Positions 16,307-25,902 of a stretch of DNA of 64,000 nucleotides are shown one piece after another; within the stretch, counting starts at the first letter, position 1; each line of letters opens with the position of its first letter. This DNA comes from Rhizobiaceae bacterium (GTDB lineage: Bacteria; Pseudomonadota; Alphaproteobacteria; Rhizobiales; Rhizobiaceae): NCBI GenBank assembly GCA_017643495.1, contig JAEPNK010000001.1:353623-417622 (forward strand), written 5' to 3'. The position numbers were made by a program, and so were the translations under genes. The notes beneath the pieces are model-generated. The model searched no databases, was not told the origin of the DNA, and worked only from the letters and a program-made list of their open reading frames with translations.

Positions 16307-16322
16307 AAACAACCGGTTGTTT
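16307..16322. promoter_or_regulatory. 16-bp perfect palindrome AAACAACCGGTTGTTT
   Basis: A loop-free palindrome in the 121-bp gap between the convergent lapA-like and opgH genes. Its lack of a loop and of a T-tract argue against a terminator, and its position between convergent genes argues against an operator for either. Function unknown. Confidence 0.3.
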
Positions 16323-16404
16323 GCTGCCAATTGTTTTCGAGCGTTGTCAGGTTCACGCTACAGCCATTTTGAAGTAAACGGGCCTTGCTGAAATGCGCAG
16401 CACC

Positions 16405-18243
16405 CTAGGCTCTCCTGATCGTGTCGAATTCGAGATCCATGTCAATCAATTGTTCGGTACTCAACGGGCGGTAAGCCTCGTTGAATTGCTCGGCTTCACC
16501 ACGTGCCGTGATGGCAGGCAGGCCAAGGGCACGCACAATCACAGGGGGCATTTCCTCTTCCGGCAATTGCCACAGTCCGTGTCGCGCTGCAAAGCGTCCA
16601 AGTGGCGTGAAGGAACTGCTTACCGCGAATGGAATGGCAAAAGCAGGGCCAATGAAAACCGGGGCCGCGAACAGGAACCAGCCATAAGAAAAATTATCGA
16701 CGCTGAATACAGCTGTGAGGCCAACAAGTCCAAAGAGCGTCTGGGGCCACAAATGCATGGCTGTTGTTCGGAGTGGCAGTGAATGGGCATGACGGGATTG
16801 CTGGACCCAGCCTTTTGCCTTTCTGAACACAAACAGTTTTACGAGAAAAATCGTATTGGCGACTGCCATGATCGGCGCAAGCATCATGGAGAAAATCACC
16901 TCCACCGCAGCGCCCAGAATAATTGCCGGGGCTCCTCCAAATTCCCTGCGTGACCGGGGATTCAGCAATACGTCAAGCAGGGACGAAATTTTCGGAGCAA
17001 AAACCATGGTCATCACAATACCGAAAAGCAGATATGCAGAACCAAGCGGCTTCATCGAAAACGAGATGATGTCGGGAAATACAAAAGCTGTCGTACCTAT
17101 GGTGACAAGCAACATCCAGGCTGGCGCTCCGATAAACATCAAGATGGCCAATAGAAGCTGAACGCGGCTCATGAAACGAAGGCCGGGTTCCGCCAGGAGC
17201 CGGAAATACTGCATGTTGCCATGACACCAGCGCAGGTCCCGGCGAATGAATTCCAGTATGTGCGGAGGGTTTTCCTCGAAGGATCCGGTTTCCTCAGCCA
17301 GCACACGGCACTCATAACCGGCCCGGCGCATGTAGACAGCTTCAACCTGGTCATGGCTGAGTATCCAGCCCGAGAGCGGTCCGTTACCCTCCAGTTTTGG
17401 TAGATGGCAGTATTCCATGAAAGGTTTCATGCGAATAAGTGCATTATGCCCCCAATAGGGCCCGCAATCTGCCTGCCACCAGGCACTGCCAAGTGTGAAA
17501 GAGCGCATTCCCATTCGCATGCCGAACTGGAAAACACGGGCAAAGGCGCTGGCTGAAGGCAAACCGACTGCAAGGCTCTGCACAATACCGAGTTCGCCAT
17601 GCTTCTGCATGATGCGAACCAGTTTCAGGATGCTGGATCCGGCCATCACACTGTCTGCATCCAGTGTCAGCATGAAGTCATGCTGATGTCCCCATCTTTC
17701 ACAAAAATCACGAATATTGCCTGCCTTGAAACCGGGATTGCTCTCGCGACGGCGATATGTGACCGGCATCCGCCCTGCCCATTCAAGCCGGAGCCGGTCG
17801 AAAACGGCTTCTTCCTCGCGAACAATGTCGGGCATGTAACTGTCGCTCAGAATGTATACGTGAAACCGGTCGGCATAACCGGATGCACATAGACGCGCCA
17901 TTATGGCACTGATATTCCGGTGAACCTGGTCCACGTCCTCGTTGCGGATGCACATGGCAAGTGCCGTCGATGTGGTAATCGGCTCGCTACCGGTTATTTC
18001 CCGGCTTTGCGGAAATACATGTCCAGCAGGATCATCTGACCCACGCATCAGTACAAAACCTGCAACAGCATTCCAGAAACCTATCGTGGTCCAGGGAAGC
18101 GTTACCGCAAAACAGGTCATGAAGACAGCTTCAGGCAAATTGATTCCGTCTACGGAAAATGTGTAGCCCATTATCGCCAGCAGCAACACGATGGAAATAC
18201 CGACAAGACCGCCAAAGACTGTCCTGCGCTGACGAATACTCAT
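16405..18243 (-). CDS. opgH: Periplasmic cyclic-glucan glucosyltransferase
   Basis: 612 residues from the ATG at 18241-18243, preceded by CAGGA; a much longer reading to 18603 runs through the promoter region. There are two N-terminal membrane segments (about 8-60), a GT2 domain with TLDADSVM (about 213-220) and the QxxRW-type RRDLRWCHGNM (about 355-365), then four to six C-terminal membrane segments. This is the OpgH/MdoH family, which polymerises and exports beta-glucans to the periplasm. No opgG partner is adjacent. It is divergently transcribed from the MDR gene at 18409. Confidence 0.9.
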   Translation of the reverse strand: MSIRQRRTVFGGLVGISIVLLLAIMGYTFSVDGINLPEAVFMTCFAVTLPWTTIGFWNAVAGFVLMRGSDDPAGHVFPQSREITGSEPITTSTALAMCIRNEDVDQVHRNISAIMARLCASGYADRFHVYILSDSYMPDIVREEEAVFDRLRLEWAGRMPVTYRRRESNPGFKAGNIRDFCERWGHQHDFMLTLDADSVMAGSSILKLVRIMQKHGELGIVQSLAVGLPSASAFARVFQFGMRMGMRSFTLGSAWWQADCGPYWGHNALIRMKPFMEYCHLPKLEGNGPLSGWILSHDQVEAVYMRRAGYECRVLAEETGSFEENPPHILEFIRRDLRWCHGNMQYFRLLAEPGLRFMSRVQLLLAILMFIGAPAWMLLVTIGTTAFVFPDIISFSMKPLGSAYLLFGIVMTMVFAPKISSLLDVLLNPRSRREFGGAPAIILGAAVEVIFSMMLAPIMAVANTIFLVKLFVFRKAKGWVQQSRHAHSLPLRTTAMHLWPQTLFGLVGLTAVFSVDNFSYGWFLFAAPVFIGPAFAIPFAVSSSFTPLGRFAARHGLWQLPEEEMPPVIVRALGLPAITARGEAEQFNEAYRPLSTEQLIDMDLEFDTIRRA

Positions 18244-18391
18244 GTAAAAATCCTGTAAGCTGTTTACTGTTACAATTGACAAAGCGACACTTGCCAGCCT
18301 TTTGGGCTTATTTGAGGCAGTTCGGCTCATATGGTTCACTGCTATATTGAAGGCAACATGAATTGTGTCTGAATAACCAGAAACGGATTTA

Positions 18392-18403
18392 CACGTTAAC
18401 GTG
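18392..18403. promoter_or_regulatory. CACGTTAACGTG palindrome just before the MDR-pterin cluster
   Basis: A perfect 12-bp palindrome ending 5 bp before the ATG at 18409, overlapping the ribosome-binding region of the first gene of the four-gene cluster and within the divergent opgH intergenic region. A plausible repressor operator. No regulator gene is adjacent. Confidence 0.4.
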
Positions 18404-18408
18404 AGCAA

Positions 18409-19410
18409 ATGACCGTTAAACGACTGACCTACACAGCAGCCAGAACGGCAACTCTCGAGCAGTGCACTGTCCAGCAACCCGGACGGGGGCAGGTTCTCGT
18501 ACAGACACTGTACAGCGGCATCAGCCGGGGCACAGAAAGTCTCGTGTTTAACGGCCTTGTCCCTGTTTGCGAACATCACCGAATGCGCTGTCCCCATCAG
18601 CAAGGCAGCTTCACCTACCCCGTCTCTTACGGTTATGCAGCAGTCGGTGAAATAGTGGCAACAGGCCCTGAATCGGGGGGGTATTCACCGGGTGACCGGG
18701 TATTCTGCCTGCACCCGCACCAGGATCTCTTTGTTGCCGATACCGGCTTTTGTCATCCCATACCAGATGGTCTGGCGCTGCACCGTGCGGTGCTTGCTGC
18801 AAATGCCGAAACTGCACTCAATGCCGTCTGGGATTCAGAACTTCCCGATAGCGGCAATACATGTGTCATTGGAGCAGGTGTCGTTGGTCTGCTGACTGCC
18901 TTCATCATTGCAAGAATGACGGGCACCAGACCAATCGTGATCGATATCAATCCCCTGAAACAAAAAGTGACAGGGCATTTGGGACTTGAGTTCATGACCA
19001 CGGCTGATGCCGCGGAAGGAAACCTTCCGCCACCGGACCGGGTTTTCAATACCAGCGCCTCCCAGGAAGGTTTGCAACTGGCACTGGATTTGGCCGCCTT
19101 TGAAGCAACCATTGTGGAAATGAGCTGGTACGGTGAGCGCTCCGTAGACTTGAAACTGGGTGGAAATTTCCATTCCGGAAGACTTCGCATCATTTCAAGT
19201 CAGGTTGGTCACGTCAGCGCCACACGCCGCAACCGGGTTTCCCACCAGCAACGCATGCAACAGGCATTGGCATATCTGAAAGACACAAGACTTGATGCAT
19301 TGCTTGAACCGGCAATTGATTTTGAGGACCTGCCGACCCATCTTCCCGGGATATTTGCTGACAGGGCCGATGTTCTTTGCCAGCTTGTCCGCTACAGGAA
19401 TACGACCTGA
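18409..19410 (+). CDS. Zinc-type medium-chain dehydrogenase/reductase (MDR)
   Basis: 333 residues. The GroES-like N-terminal domain contains YSGISRGTESLVF (about residues 37-49), the motif seen in BchC-type and related MDRs where the usual catalytic Cys is a Ser. The Rossmann domain begins VIGAGVVGLL (about 152-161). It is the first gene of a compact unit with a PTPS-like protein, a glycosyltransferase and a methyltransferase (gaps of 29 bp, 8 bp, then a 4-bp overlap). The context suggests it reduces or oxidises an intermediate of the same product. The substrate is unknown. Confidence 0.8.
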   Translation: MTVKRLTYTAARTATLEQCTVQQPGRGQVLVQTLYSGISRGTESLVFNGLVPVCEHHRMRCPHQQGSFTYPVSYGYAAVGEIVATGPESGGYSPGDRVFCLHPHQDLFVADTGFCHPIPDGLALHRAVLAANAETALNAVWDSELPDSGNTCVIGAGVVGLLTAFIIARMTGTRPIVIDINPLKQKVTGHLGLEFMTTADAAEGNLPPPDRVFNTSASQEGLQLALDLAAFEATIVEMSWYGERSVDLKLGGNFHSGRLRIISSQVGHVSATRRNRVSHQQRMQQALAYLKDTRLDALLEPAIDFEDLPTHLPGIFADRADVLCQLVRYRNTT

Positions 19411-19439
19411 ATACAAAACCGGTTAAGGGAGAAAGTCAC

Positions 19440-19838
19440 TTGCACGCAGTTGAAGTTCGCGACCACATCATGATCGCCCATTCCTTCAAGGGAGAGTTTT
19501 TCGGGCCTGCCCAGGCCATGCACGGTGCAACCTTCGTCGTTGACGCTTGTTTCATTTCTGAAACTCTGGATGAAAACAATGTGGTGATCGACATTGGCGC
19601 AGCGCATGAAGCCCTGAAATCGGCATTGCAACCGATCAATTATGCAAACCTTGATGAATTGCCCCAGTTTGCCGGTGAGAACACCACAACAGAATTCCTG
19701 ACAAGGCACATTTTTGAAGTACTTGCCAAAACTGCACGTGAAGGCGGGCTTGGCCGCAAACCGGAGGAACTTGAAGCAATACGGGTAACCCTTTCTGAAA
19801 GCCATGTCGCCCGCGCCTGGTACGAAGGCAAGCTCTGA
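19440..19838 (+). CDS. 6-pyruvoyltetrahydropterin synthase/QueD-like protein
   Basis: 132 residues from TTG at 19440, selected because AAGGGAGA lies 7 bp upstream and earlier in-frame starts fall inside the previous gene. The T-fold pattern of QueD/PTPS is present: AHSF near residue 13 holding the first zinc His, and AMHGATF (about 27-33) in the place of the canonical CxxxHGHxF. Here the catalytic Cys and the second His of HGH are replaced. The later glutamate region (SESHVARAWYEG) is kept. The protein probably uses a pterin-like substrate but cannot use the standard QueD mechanism unaltered. Confidence 0.75.
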   Translation: MHAVEVRDHIMIAHSFKGEFFGPAQAMHGATFVVDACFISETLDENNVVIDIGAAHEALKSALQPINYANLDELPQFAGENTTTEFLTRHIFEVLAKTAREGGLGRKPEELEAIRVTLSESHVARAWYEGKL

Positions 19839-19846
19839 TCACCCGG

Positions 19847-20890
19847 ATGGAAATCCTTTTCATAATTCCAGGTGATATCAACCTGCCAACCGGTGGTTAC
19901 CGGTATGACCGGGAAATTCTCCGGCAGTGGAAGGCTGCCGGCATTGCTGTCAAGCTCGTCAGTCTGGAAGGAAATTTCCCTTTCCCTGATGAAACAGACC
20001 GGGCAAAGGCATTGGCACGAATGCCGGAACTCACCGGAGACATTGCCGTGATTGACGGTCTGGCTGGCGGGGCCATGCCCGAATTCGCTTCCGCATTATC
20101 GGGAAAGATGCCGGTAATTGCCCTTATCCATCATCCGCTTTGCCTGGAAAACGGGTTGACCGACCGCCTCGCAGATCAACTCAAAATCAGTGAAAAATCA
20201 GGGCTTTCCCATTGTTCAGGAGTCATAACCCCAAGTCCCGCTACAGCGCGGGCAGTCAGGGAAATTTTTGCTTTCGATGAAAAGCGTATCCACACCGTTC
20301 TGCCAGGCGTTGAACGAAGCAACCCGGCAAGGGGCAGTACGGATGGAACACCAAATCTGCTATGCATTGGCTCGGTCATAGAGCGGAAAGGTCATCGCTA
20401 TCTGATTGAGGCACTTGCAAAACTTCGCCATCTGGACTGGCGCCTTGACTGCATTGGCCTCATAACATCCGACAACAGCCTGTTCACGGAACTAGACACC
20501 CGCATTCGCGATCTTGAACTGGCCGACCGGATTGTCTTTCACGGTCCTGTCGACACCGAAGAAATCGAAAAAGCCTATTTATCAGCAGACATTTTCGTGC
20601 TGCCTTCTCTGCATGAGGGATATGGAATGGTTTATGCAGAAGCGATTGTCCGTGGCATTCCGGTGATCGGCACAACCGCGGGTGCAATACCTGAAACGGT
20701 GCCTGATGTGTGTGGCTTGCTCGTTGAACCCGGCAATACAGACGAACTCGCTGCAGCAATGGAGCGCATGATCACCGATCATGACCTGCGCAGCAGGTAT
20801 TCGCAGAATTGCCTCCAGGCAGAACCCGGATTCCCTACTTGGCAGGAATCAGCCACTCGTTTTGCCAAACTCCTGGAGGACCTGTCATGA
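19847..20890 (+). CDS. GT-B glycosyltransferase (family 4-like)
   Basis: 347 residues. The C-terminal Rossmann domain shows GSVIERKGHRYLIEAL (about 173-188) and the donor-binding EX7E motif within HEGYGMVYAEAIVRG (about 258-272), typical of retaining GT4 enzymes. No membrane segment is present, so it is cytosolic. The stop overlaps the next start (ATGA at 20887). Its position between the PTPS-like and methyltransferase genes suggests it adds a sugar to the cluster's small-molecule product rather than to cell-surface polysaccharide, though the latter is not excluded. Confidence 0.85.
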   Translation: MEILFIIPGDINLPTGGYRYDREILRQWKAAGIAVKLVSLEGNFPFPDETDRAKALARMPELTGDIAVIDGLAGGAMPEFASALSGKMPVIALIHHPLCLENGLTDRLADQLKISEKSGLSHCSGVITPSPATARAVREIFAFDEKRIHTVLPGVERSNPARGSTDGTPNLLCIGSVIERKGHRYLIEALAKLRHLDWRLDCIGLITSDNSLFTELDTRIRDLELADRIVFHGPVDTEEIEKAYLSADIFVLPSLHEGYGMVYAEAIVRGIPVIGTTAGAIPETVPDVCGLLVEPGNTDELAAAMERMITDHDLRSRYSQNCLQAEPGFPTWQESATRFAKLLEDLS

Positions 20891-21678
20891 GTTTTTCAAG
20901 TGAATGGCTTGCCTTGCGGGAGCCGGTAGATCATGCCGCGCGCAGCAAGAAGATTGCCCGAAAACTCGCAGAACAACTCGCTGGAAAAAACCCTGCAAGG
21001 ATTACTGATATTGGCAGCGGAACAGGCTCAACCATCCGCGCCATGCGCCCTTTTCTGGGGGATGATGTCCAATGGCACCTGACAGACAATGACGATGCGC
21101 TCATGGATCTGGCGCGTAATGAAGCCGGCGGCAGTGAAACAGCCTTTACCATTGCCGACCTCTCGCACTCTCTGGATCCGCTTTTCAGCAAACCGGCAGA
21201 TGTAATAACCACATCGGCGTTTCTTGACCTCGTTTCACTTGACTGGCTGGAACAGTTGGTTTCACAAGTCGCAAGCCGCAAACTCCCGTTCTATGCTGCC
21301 CTTACCTATGACGGGCGGGCAATGTGCAAGCCCGAACTGAAACGGGATGGTGAAGTCATCAGTGCATTCAACCGTCACCAGCAAACAGACAAGGGTTTTG
21401 GACCGGCGCTCGGACCGGCAGCTGCCGATACAGCCATACGCCTGTTTGAACAAGCGGGTTACCAGGTCACATCAGCCCGTTCGGACTGGGAGGGAACAGC
21501 CAACCACAAGGAATTTCAGAAAATGCTTCTTGAAGGATGGGCGATGGCCGCGATTGAAACCGAACCAGTGCAGGAAGCATCCTTCAAGACCTGGTTTCTG
21601 GAACGGCTTCGCCTTATTGAGAATGGAGAGGCAACACTGATGGTTGGACACAAGGATTTTCTGGCAGTGCCTGCCTGA
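20887..21678 (+). CDS. Class I SAM-dependent methyltransferase
   Basis: 263 residues starting at the ATG that overlaps the glycosyltransferase stop. Motif I is ITDIGSGTGSTIRAM (about residues 40-54); the acidic residue after strand 2 is in HLTDNDDALM. The rest is a standard Rossmann methyltransferase with an insert. It is translationally coupled to the glycosyltransferase. The acceptor, N-, O- or C-linked, cannot be read from sequence. It ends one base before the stop of the convergent crotonase gene. Confidence 0.85.
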   Translation: MSFSSEWLALREPVDHAARSKKIARKLAEQLAGKNPARITDIGSGTGSTIRAMRPFLGDDVQWHLTDNDDALMDLARNEAGGSETAFTIADLSHSLDPLFSKPADVITTSAFLDLVSLDWLEQLVSQVASRKLPFYAALTYDGRAMCKPELKRDGEVISAFNRHQQTDKGFGPALGPAAADTAIRLFEQAGYQVTSARSDWEGTANHKEFQKMLLEGWAMAAIETEPVQEASFKTWFLERLRLIENGEATLMVGHKDFLAVPA

Positions 21679-21679
21679 G

Positions 21680-22459
21680 TTACCTGCCAAACTTTGACGG
21701 GTCCGGAGACCGGCGTTCGGCAAACGCCTTTCCAAGTTCTTCCGATTCTTCAGTATCAAGGTATTGTCGCAGCAACAGATCGTGCGAGATCCTGCCCAAA
21801 CCGCTGACACCACCATGACGGGCATTGAAGGCAGCCTTGATCGAAGCCAGCGCAAATGCTCCCCTGTCTGCAACTTCCAGCGCAAACTCCCGGGTTTTTT
21901 CAGCAAGCTGATCATCGGGCACGACACGATTGACCAATCCGATCTCCAGTGCTTCCCGGGCGGATATTTTCGGGTTGCAATACCACATCTCCTTGGCTTT
22001 CTTCTTGCCCACGAGGTCTTCCAGATACCAGGTACCGTAGCCTGCATCGAAAGAGCCCATCATCGGACCGACCTGTCTGAAAACCGCGCTTTCCTTGGCA
22101 ATGGTCATGTCACAAACCACCTGCAACACGTTTCCTCCTCCCACTGCGTAACCGTTTACACTGGCAATGACGGGTTTTTGCAACCGGTCAATTGCCTCAT
22201 ACATTTCAAGGGTTGGCAAAACCCCGGCATACAGGTGGGTGTCTTCCAGTCCCTCCTTGCGGCCGCCAATACAGAAAAATTTCTCGCCCGCCCCGGTAAT
22301 GACAAGCACCCGTGTCCGGGTTTCGAGCCGGACTTCGTTGATACAGTCACGAATTTCATGACACATTTCGGGCGTGAACATGTTGCCGTCATCCGGCCTG
22401 TTCAGTGTCAATGTGCCAACCGGCCCGTCTTCCGAATACTTGATGGTAGAATAGGTCAC
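21680..22459 (-). CDS. Crotonase-family enzyme, BadI/MenB-like
   Basis: 259 residues. The two oxyanion-hole segments are GEKFFCIGGRKEG (about residue 58) and NGYAVGGGNVLQVVCD (about 99-114). The VGPMMGSFDAGYG motif (about 128-140) and VGKKKAKEMWY (about 148-158) are those of 2-ketocyclohexanecarboxyl-CoA hydrolase (BadI) and 1,4-dihydroxy-2-naphthoyl-CoA synthase (MenB). These enzymes open or close carbon rings as CoA thioesters. No menaquinone or benzoate genes are adjacent, so the substrate is open. It overlaps the upstream MBL-fold gene by 4 bp. Confidence 0.8.
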   Translation of the reverse strand: MTYSTIKYSEDGPVGTLTLNRPDDGNMFTPEMCHEIRDCINEVRLETRTRVLVITGAGEKFFCIGGRKEGLEDTHLYAGVLPTLEMYEAIDRLQKPVIASVNGYAVGGGNVLQVVCDMTIAKESAVFRQVGPMMGSFDAGYGTWYLEDLVGKKKAKEMWYCNPKISAREALEIGLVNRVVPDDQLAEKTREFALEVADRGAFALASIKAAFNARHGGVSGLGRISHDLLLRQYLDTEESEELGKAFAERRSPDPSKFGR

Positions 22460-23265
22460 GCGGAAACCTCCGGGGTCTGGGGGTCTGCATGAAGCAGCAC
22501 AATGCGGTCATCACCTGCCGTAACGGAAGGATAAATCGCCCGGACCAGCGGGTCGTGCCCCGGAATGATATGGTCATCACTGTCAGCGAGTTCACGCAGC
22601 CGGTCATAACCGCGCATCATGTTCTCCAGATCGACAACAATGGGGAACGGCTTTCCCTTGCGATAATTTTCGTAATAGTGGCTTGCATCGGATGCCAGAA
22701 CTACCCAGCCGCGCCTTGTCCTGACGCGGACACATTGCAATCCGCGGCTGTGCCCACCCACCAGATGACATTCGACACCCGGGGCTATCTCCCTGCTTCC
22801 CTCGCAAAAACTGACCCGCCCCTGATATAGCGAGCGGACCATGTCGCATACATGCTCCCCGGTAAACGGCATCCGGGTATGCTCATGGCACATGCAGGGG
22901 CCTGTCGCGAATTGCATCTCTTCTGCCTGGACATGAAGCCGTGCCTGCGGGAAATCCTTGAGTGAGCCGGCATGGTCATAATGAAGGTGAGTCAGGATAA
23001 TCTCGTCAATGCGGGACGCCGGATATCCAAACGCTTCCAGCATTTCTGCTGGTGCCTGTTCTATCGGCCTGTTGCGCGCTTCTGCCTCGTTACGGTCGTA
23101 ACCGGTATCGACAAGAATTGACCGCTCTCCGTTCGACAAAAGCCAGACATAGTAATCCATGTCATGCTGTGTCTGGTGATGGGGATCCATCATGAAGCTG
23201 TCATTGCGCGTACGCTCGTTGCGTTCGGCATATTTTAAGGCGTGGATTTCCCAGACGTCCGACAC
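22456..23265 (-). CDS. MBL-fold hydrolase of the N-acyl-homoserine lactonase family
   Basis: 269 residues. The metal-binding signature LTHLHYDHAG (about residues 92-101) is followed by GGHSRG (about 172) and the later ASDASHYYEN and PGHDPLV (about 237-243) ligands. This is the AttM/BlcC-type quorum-quenching lactonase family, whose members hydrolyse lactones, not only acyl-homoserine lactones. It is the first gene of a two-gene unit with the BadI-like crotonase, divergent from an SDR. Lactone hydrolysis in catabolism is as likely as signal quenching. Confidence 0.85.
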   Translation of the reverse strand: MSDVWEIHALKYAERNERTRNDSFMMDPHHQTQHDMDYYVWLLSNGERSILVDTGYDRNEAEARNRPIEQAPAEMLEAFGYPASRIDEIILTHLHYDHAGSLKDFPQARLHVQAEEMQFATGPCMCHEHTRMPFTGEHVCDMVRSLYQGRVSFCEGSREIAPGVECHLVGGHSRGLQCVRVRTRRGWVVLASDASHYYENYRKGKPFPIVVDLENMMRGYDRLRELADSDDHIIPGHDPLVRAIYPSVTAGDDRIVLLHADPQTPEVSA

Positions 23266-23386
23266 TGATTCCTCCCAGGCAACTTGGCGAGGTGAACTCG
23301 CATTTTGATACTCAGGGGCTTGTTGTAACGCTCCACTCCTGCTTTGTCATTCAACAGTTTTACCGGCATATTGATATGTTTTTTGA

Positions 23387-24507
<1,121 letters not shown>

Positions 24508-24628
24508 GGTTTCAACTTTCTTTTGGACATAAATATCCCAGCGTAGTTTGAAGCCGCGTTCGTTAACGCAAGGTTAACGCCTTGCTAATAATTTTGTAAG
24601 AAAACAGGTCAGTTTTTACCGATCTTCG

Positions 24629-25288
24629 TCAGGACTTGCGTCCTTCCACATATTTCCGGGTTACTTCCGCAATTCGTTCAGGCCCGAGGATCGGCGGCAT
24701 CAATGTCTTGAACGTACCGTCCGGACCAATCAGGTAAATAAAGGAGCCATGAGCATAAATCGGACCTTCCTCAGGATGCTCATAAACCAGTGACTTCTCG
24801 ACTTTGAACGCCTCATAGGCAATTGCCAGTGCCTCCTGCGTACCCGTCAGCCCGATCATTTCAGGATGATGATAGGCCAGTGCTTCACCCATTGTCTCCA
24901 CCGTGTCACGTTCGGGGTCAACCGTTATCAGAAGCGGGCTAATCTCGATTTCCTGGTCTGCCAGAATGTCAACTGCTGCAGCCATCCTTGGCAGCGCAAC
25001 CGAACAGATCGCCTTGCAATTGGCATAACCAAAGAACACAAGCTGGAATTTGCCTTCCGGATCAACCGAAGTACGGCGATTGCCATGATGGTCGACCAGA
25101 TCGAAATCACCCCCCTTCACCTCTGGAAATCCTGCTGTATCCGGCGAGGTTTCCTCCTGGTGTTGCAGGGCTTCATCCAGCGATTTGTGCTCAACCCCGT
25201 CATGGGCCAGACTGGCGGAGCCAGACATCGCCAATGCAACGCCGGTACAGGCAAGGCGCAACCGGACATGCTTCATGACATGAGACAT
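24629..25288 (-). CDS. SCO1/SenC-family copper chaperone
   Basis: 219 residues from the ATG at 25286-25288, which follows AGGAG; longer readings have no site. A signal peptide is present (hydrophobic ACTGVALAMSGSASLAHD). The thioredoxin-fold core holds the copper-binding CxxxC in YANCKAICSVALPRM (about residues 95-109) and the distal His in YAHGSFIYLIGPDG (about 182-195). SCO proteins deliver copper to cytochrome oxidase or act as thiol reductants in the periplasm. It is the last gene of a three-gene unit with two Cys-containing secreted proteins. Confidence 0.9.
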   Translation of the reverse strand: MSHVMKHVRLRLACTGVALAMSGSASLAHDGVEHKSLDEALQHQEETSPDTAGFPEVKGGDFDLVDHHGNRRTSVDPEGKFQLVFFGYANCKAICSVALPRMAAAVDILADQEIEISPLLITVDPERDTVETMGEALAYHHPEMIGLTGTQEALAIAYEAFKVEKSLVYEHPEEGPIYAHGSFIYLIGPDGTFKTLMPPILGPERIAEVTRKYVEGRKS

Positions 25289-25298
25289 CGATGATCTC

Positions 25299-25892
25299 CT
25301 ATTGTAGGGAATTTCGGTATTCGGCATCGACTTTCTCTCCAAGACCGAAATACCCGTCCGCATCAATTTGTTTTTGAACACGTAGATCGCGCCGGTACCA
25401 GGGTCCCTTTCCTTCTGCCACATCCGGGTTTCGTGCTTTCCATCCGGCCGTCCAGCGGTTGGCCTTGGTCCATTGGGCTGCACCTTTTTCACGAATGAAC
25501 TGAACCATGTAGAACTGGGTGTTGTAATATTCGGGATCACCGACCATCAGCCCGTCCACATCGACCTCCTTGTTGCAGAAAGCGACGAGATCATAAGCTG
25601 GTCCATTGAACGCAAACTGGGCATTTTTGAGCACCATGACCAGCTTGTTGTCGGCATCACGGATAATTCCCAGATTACGGTTGCCATTCCCGCAAGCATC
25701 GACGCAATCACCGGTTAGCTCACAGGCAATATCAACCACTTTGCCGGAAAACATCGCCTTGGTTTCTTCGGTCAACCCGAACTCCTTGGCCTGACTGCCG
25801 CTAGAGAAATCCTCTGCAAGAGAGGCGGATGCAAATGCCAATGCCGAAGCTCCAAGAACAAGGCCGATTGCTTGTCGCGTTCGCGTTTTCAT
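25299..25892 (-). CDS. Secreted Cys-containing protein, paralogue of the upstream gene
   Basis: 197 residues from the ATG at 25890-25892 (GAGGAGG upstream). A clear signal peptide precedes AEDFSSGSQ. The mature part contains GKVVDIACELTGDCVDACGNGN (positions about 50-72), giving a C...C...C pattern, then a strand-rich core (LGIIRDADNKLVMVLKNAQ). It aligns to the upstream 159-residue protein over the G-[EK]-V-[IV]-D-x-x-C start and the MVLK strand. Location beside a SCO gene suggests metal or redox work in the periplasm. The function is unknown. Confidence 0.6.
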   Translation of the reverse strand: MKTRTRQAIGLVLGASALAFASASLAEDFSSGSQAKEFGLTEETKAMFSGKVVDIACELTGDCVDACGNGNRNLGIIRDADNKLVMVLKNAQFAFNGPAYDLVAFCNKEVDVDGLMVGDPEYYNTQFYMVQFIREKGAAQWTKANRWTAGWKARNPDVAEGKGPWYRRDLRVQKQIDADGYFGLGEKVDAEYRNSLQ

Positions 25893-25902
25893 GACAGCCT
25901 CC

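Noticed and set aside
18244-18603. Long N-terminal extension of OpgH to 18603
   Set aside because: It crosses the divergent intergenic region and the start of the MDR gene, and the ATG at 18243 has a ribosome site and the expected first membrane segment.
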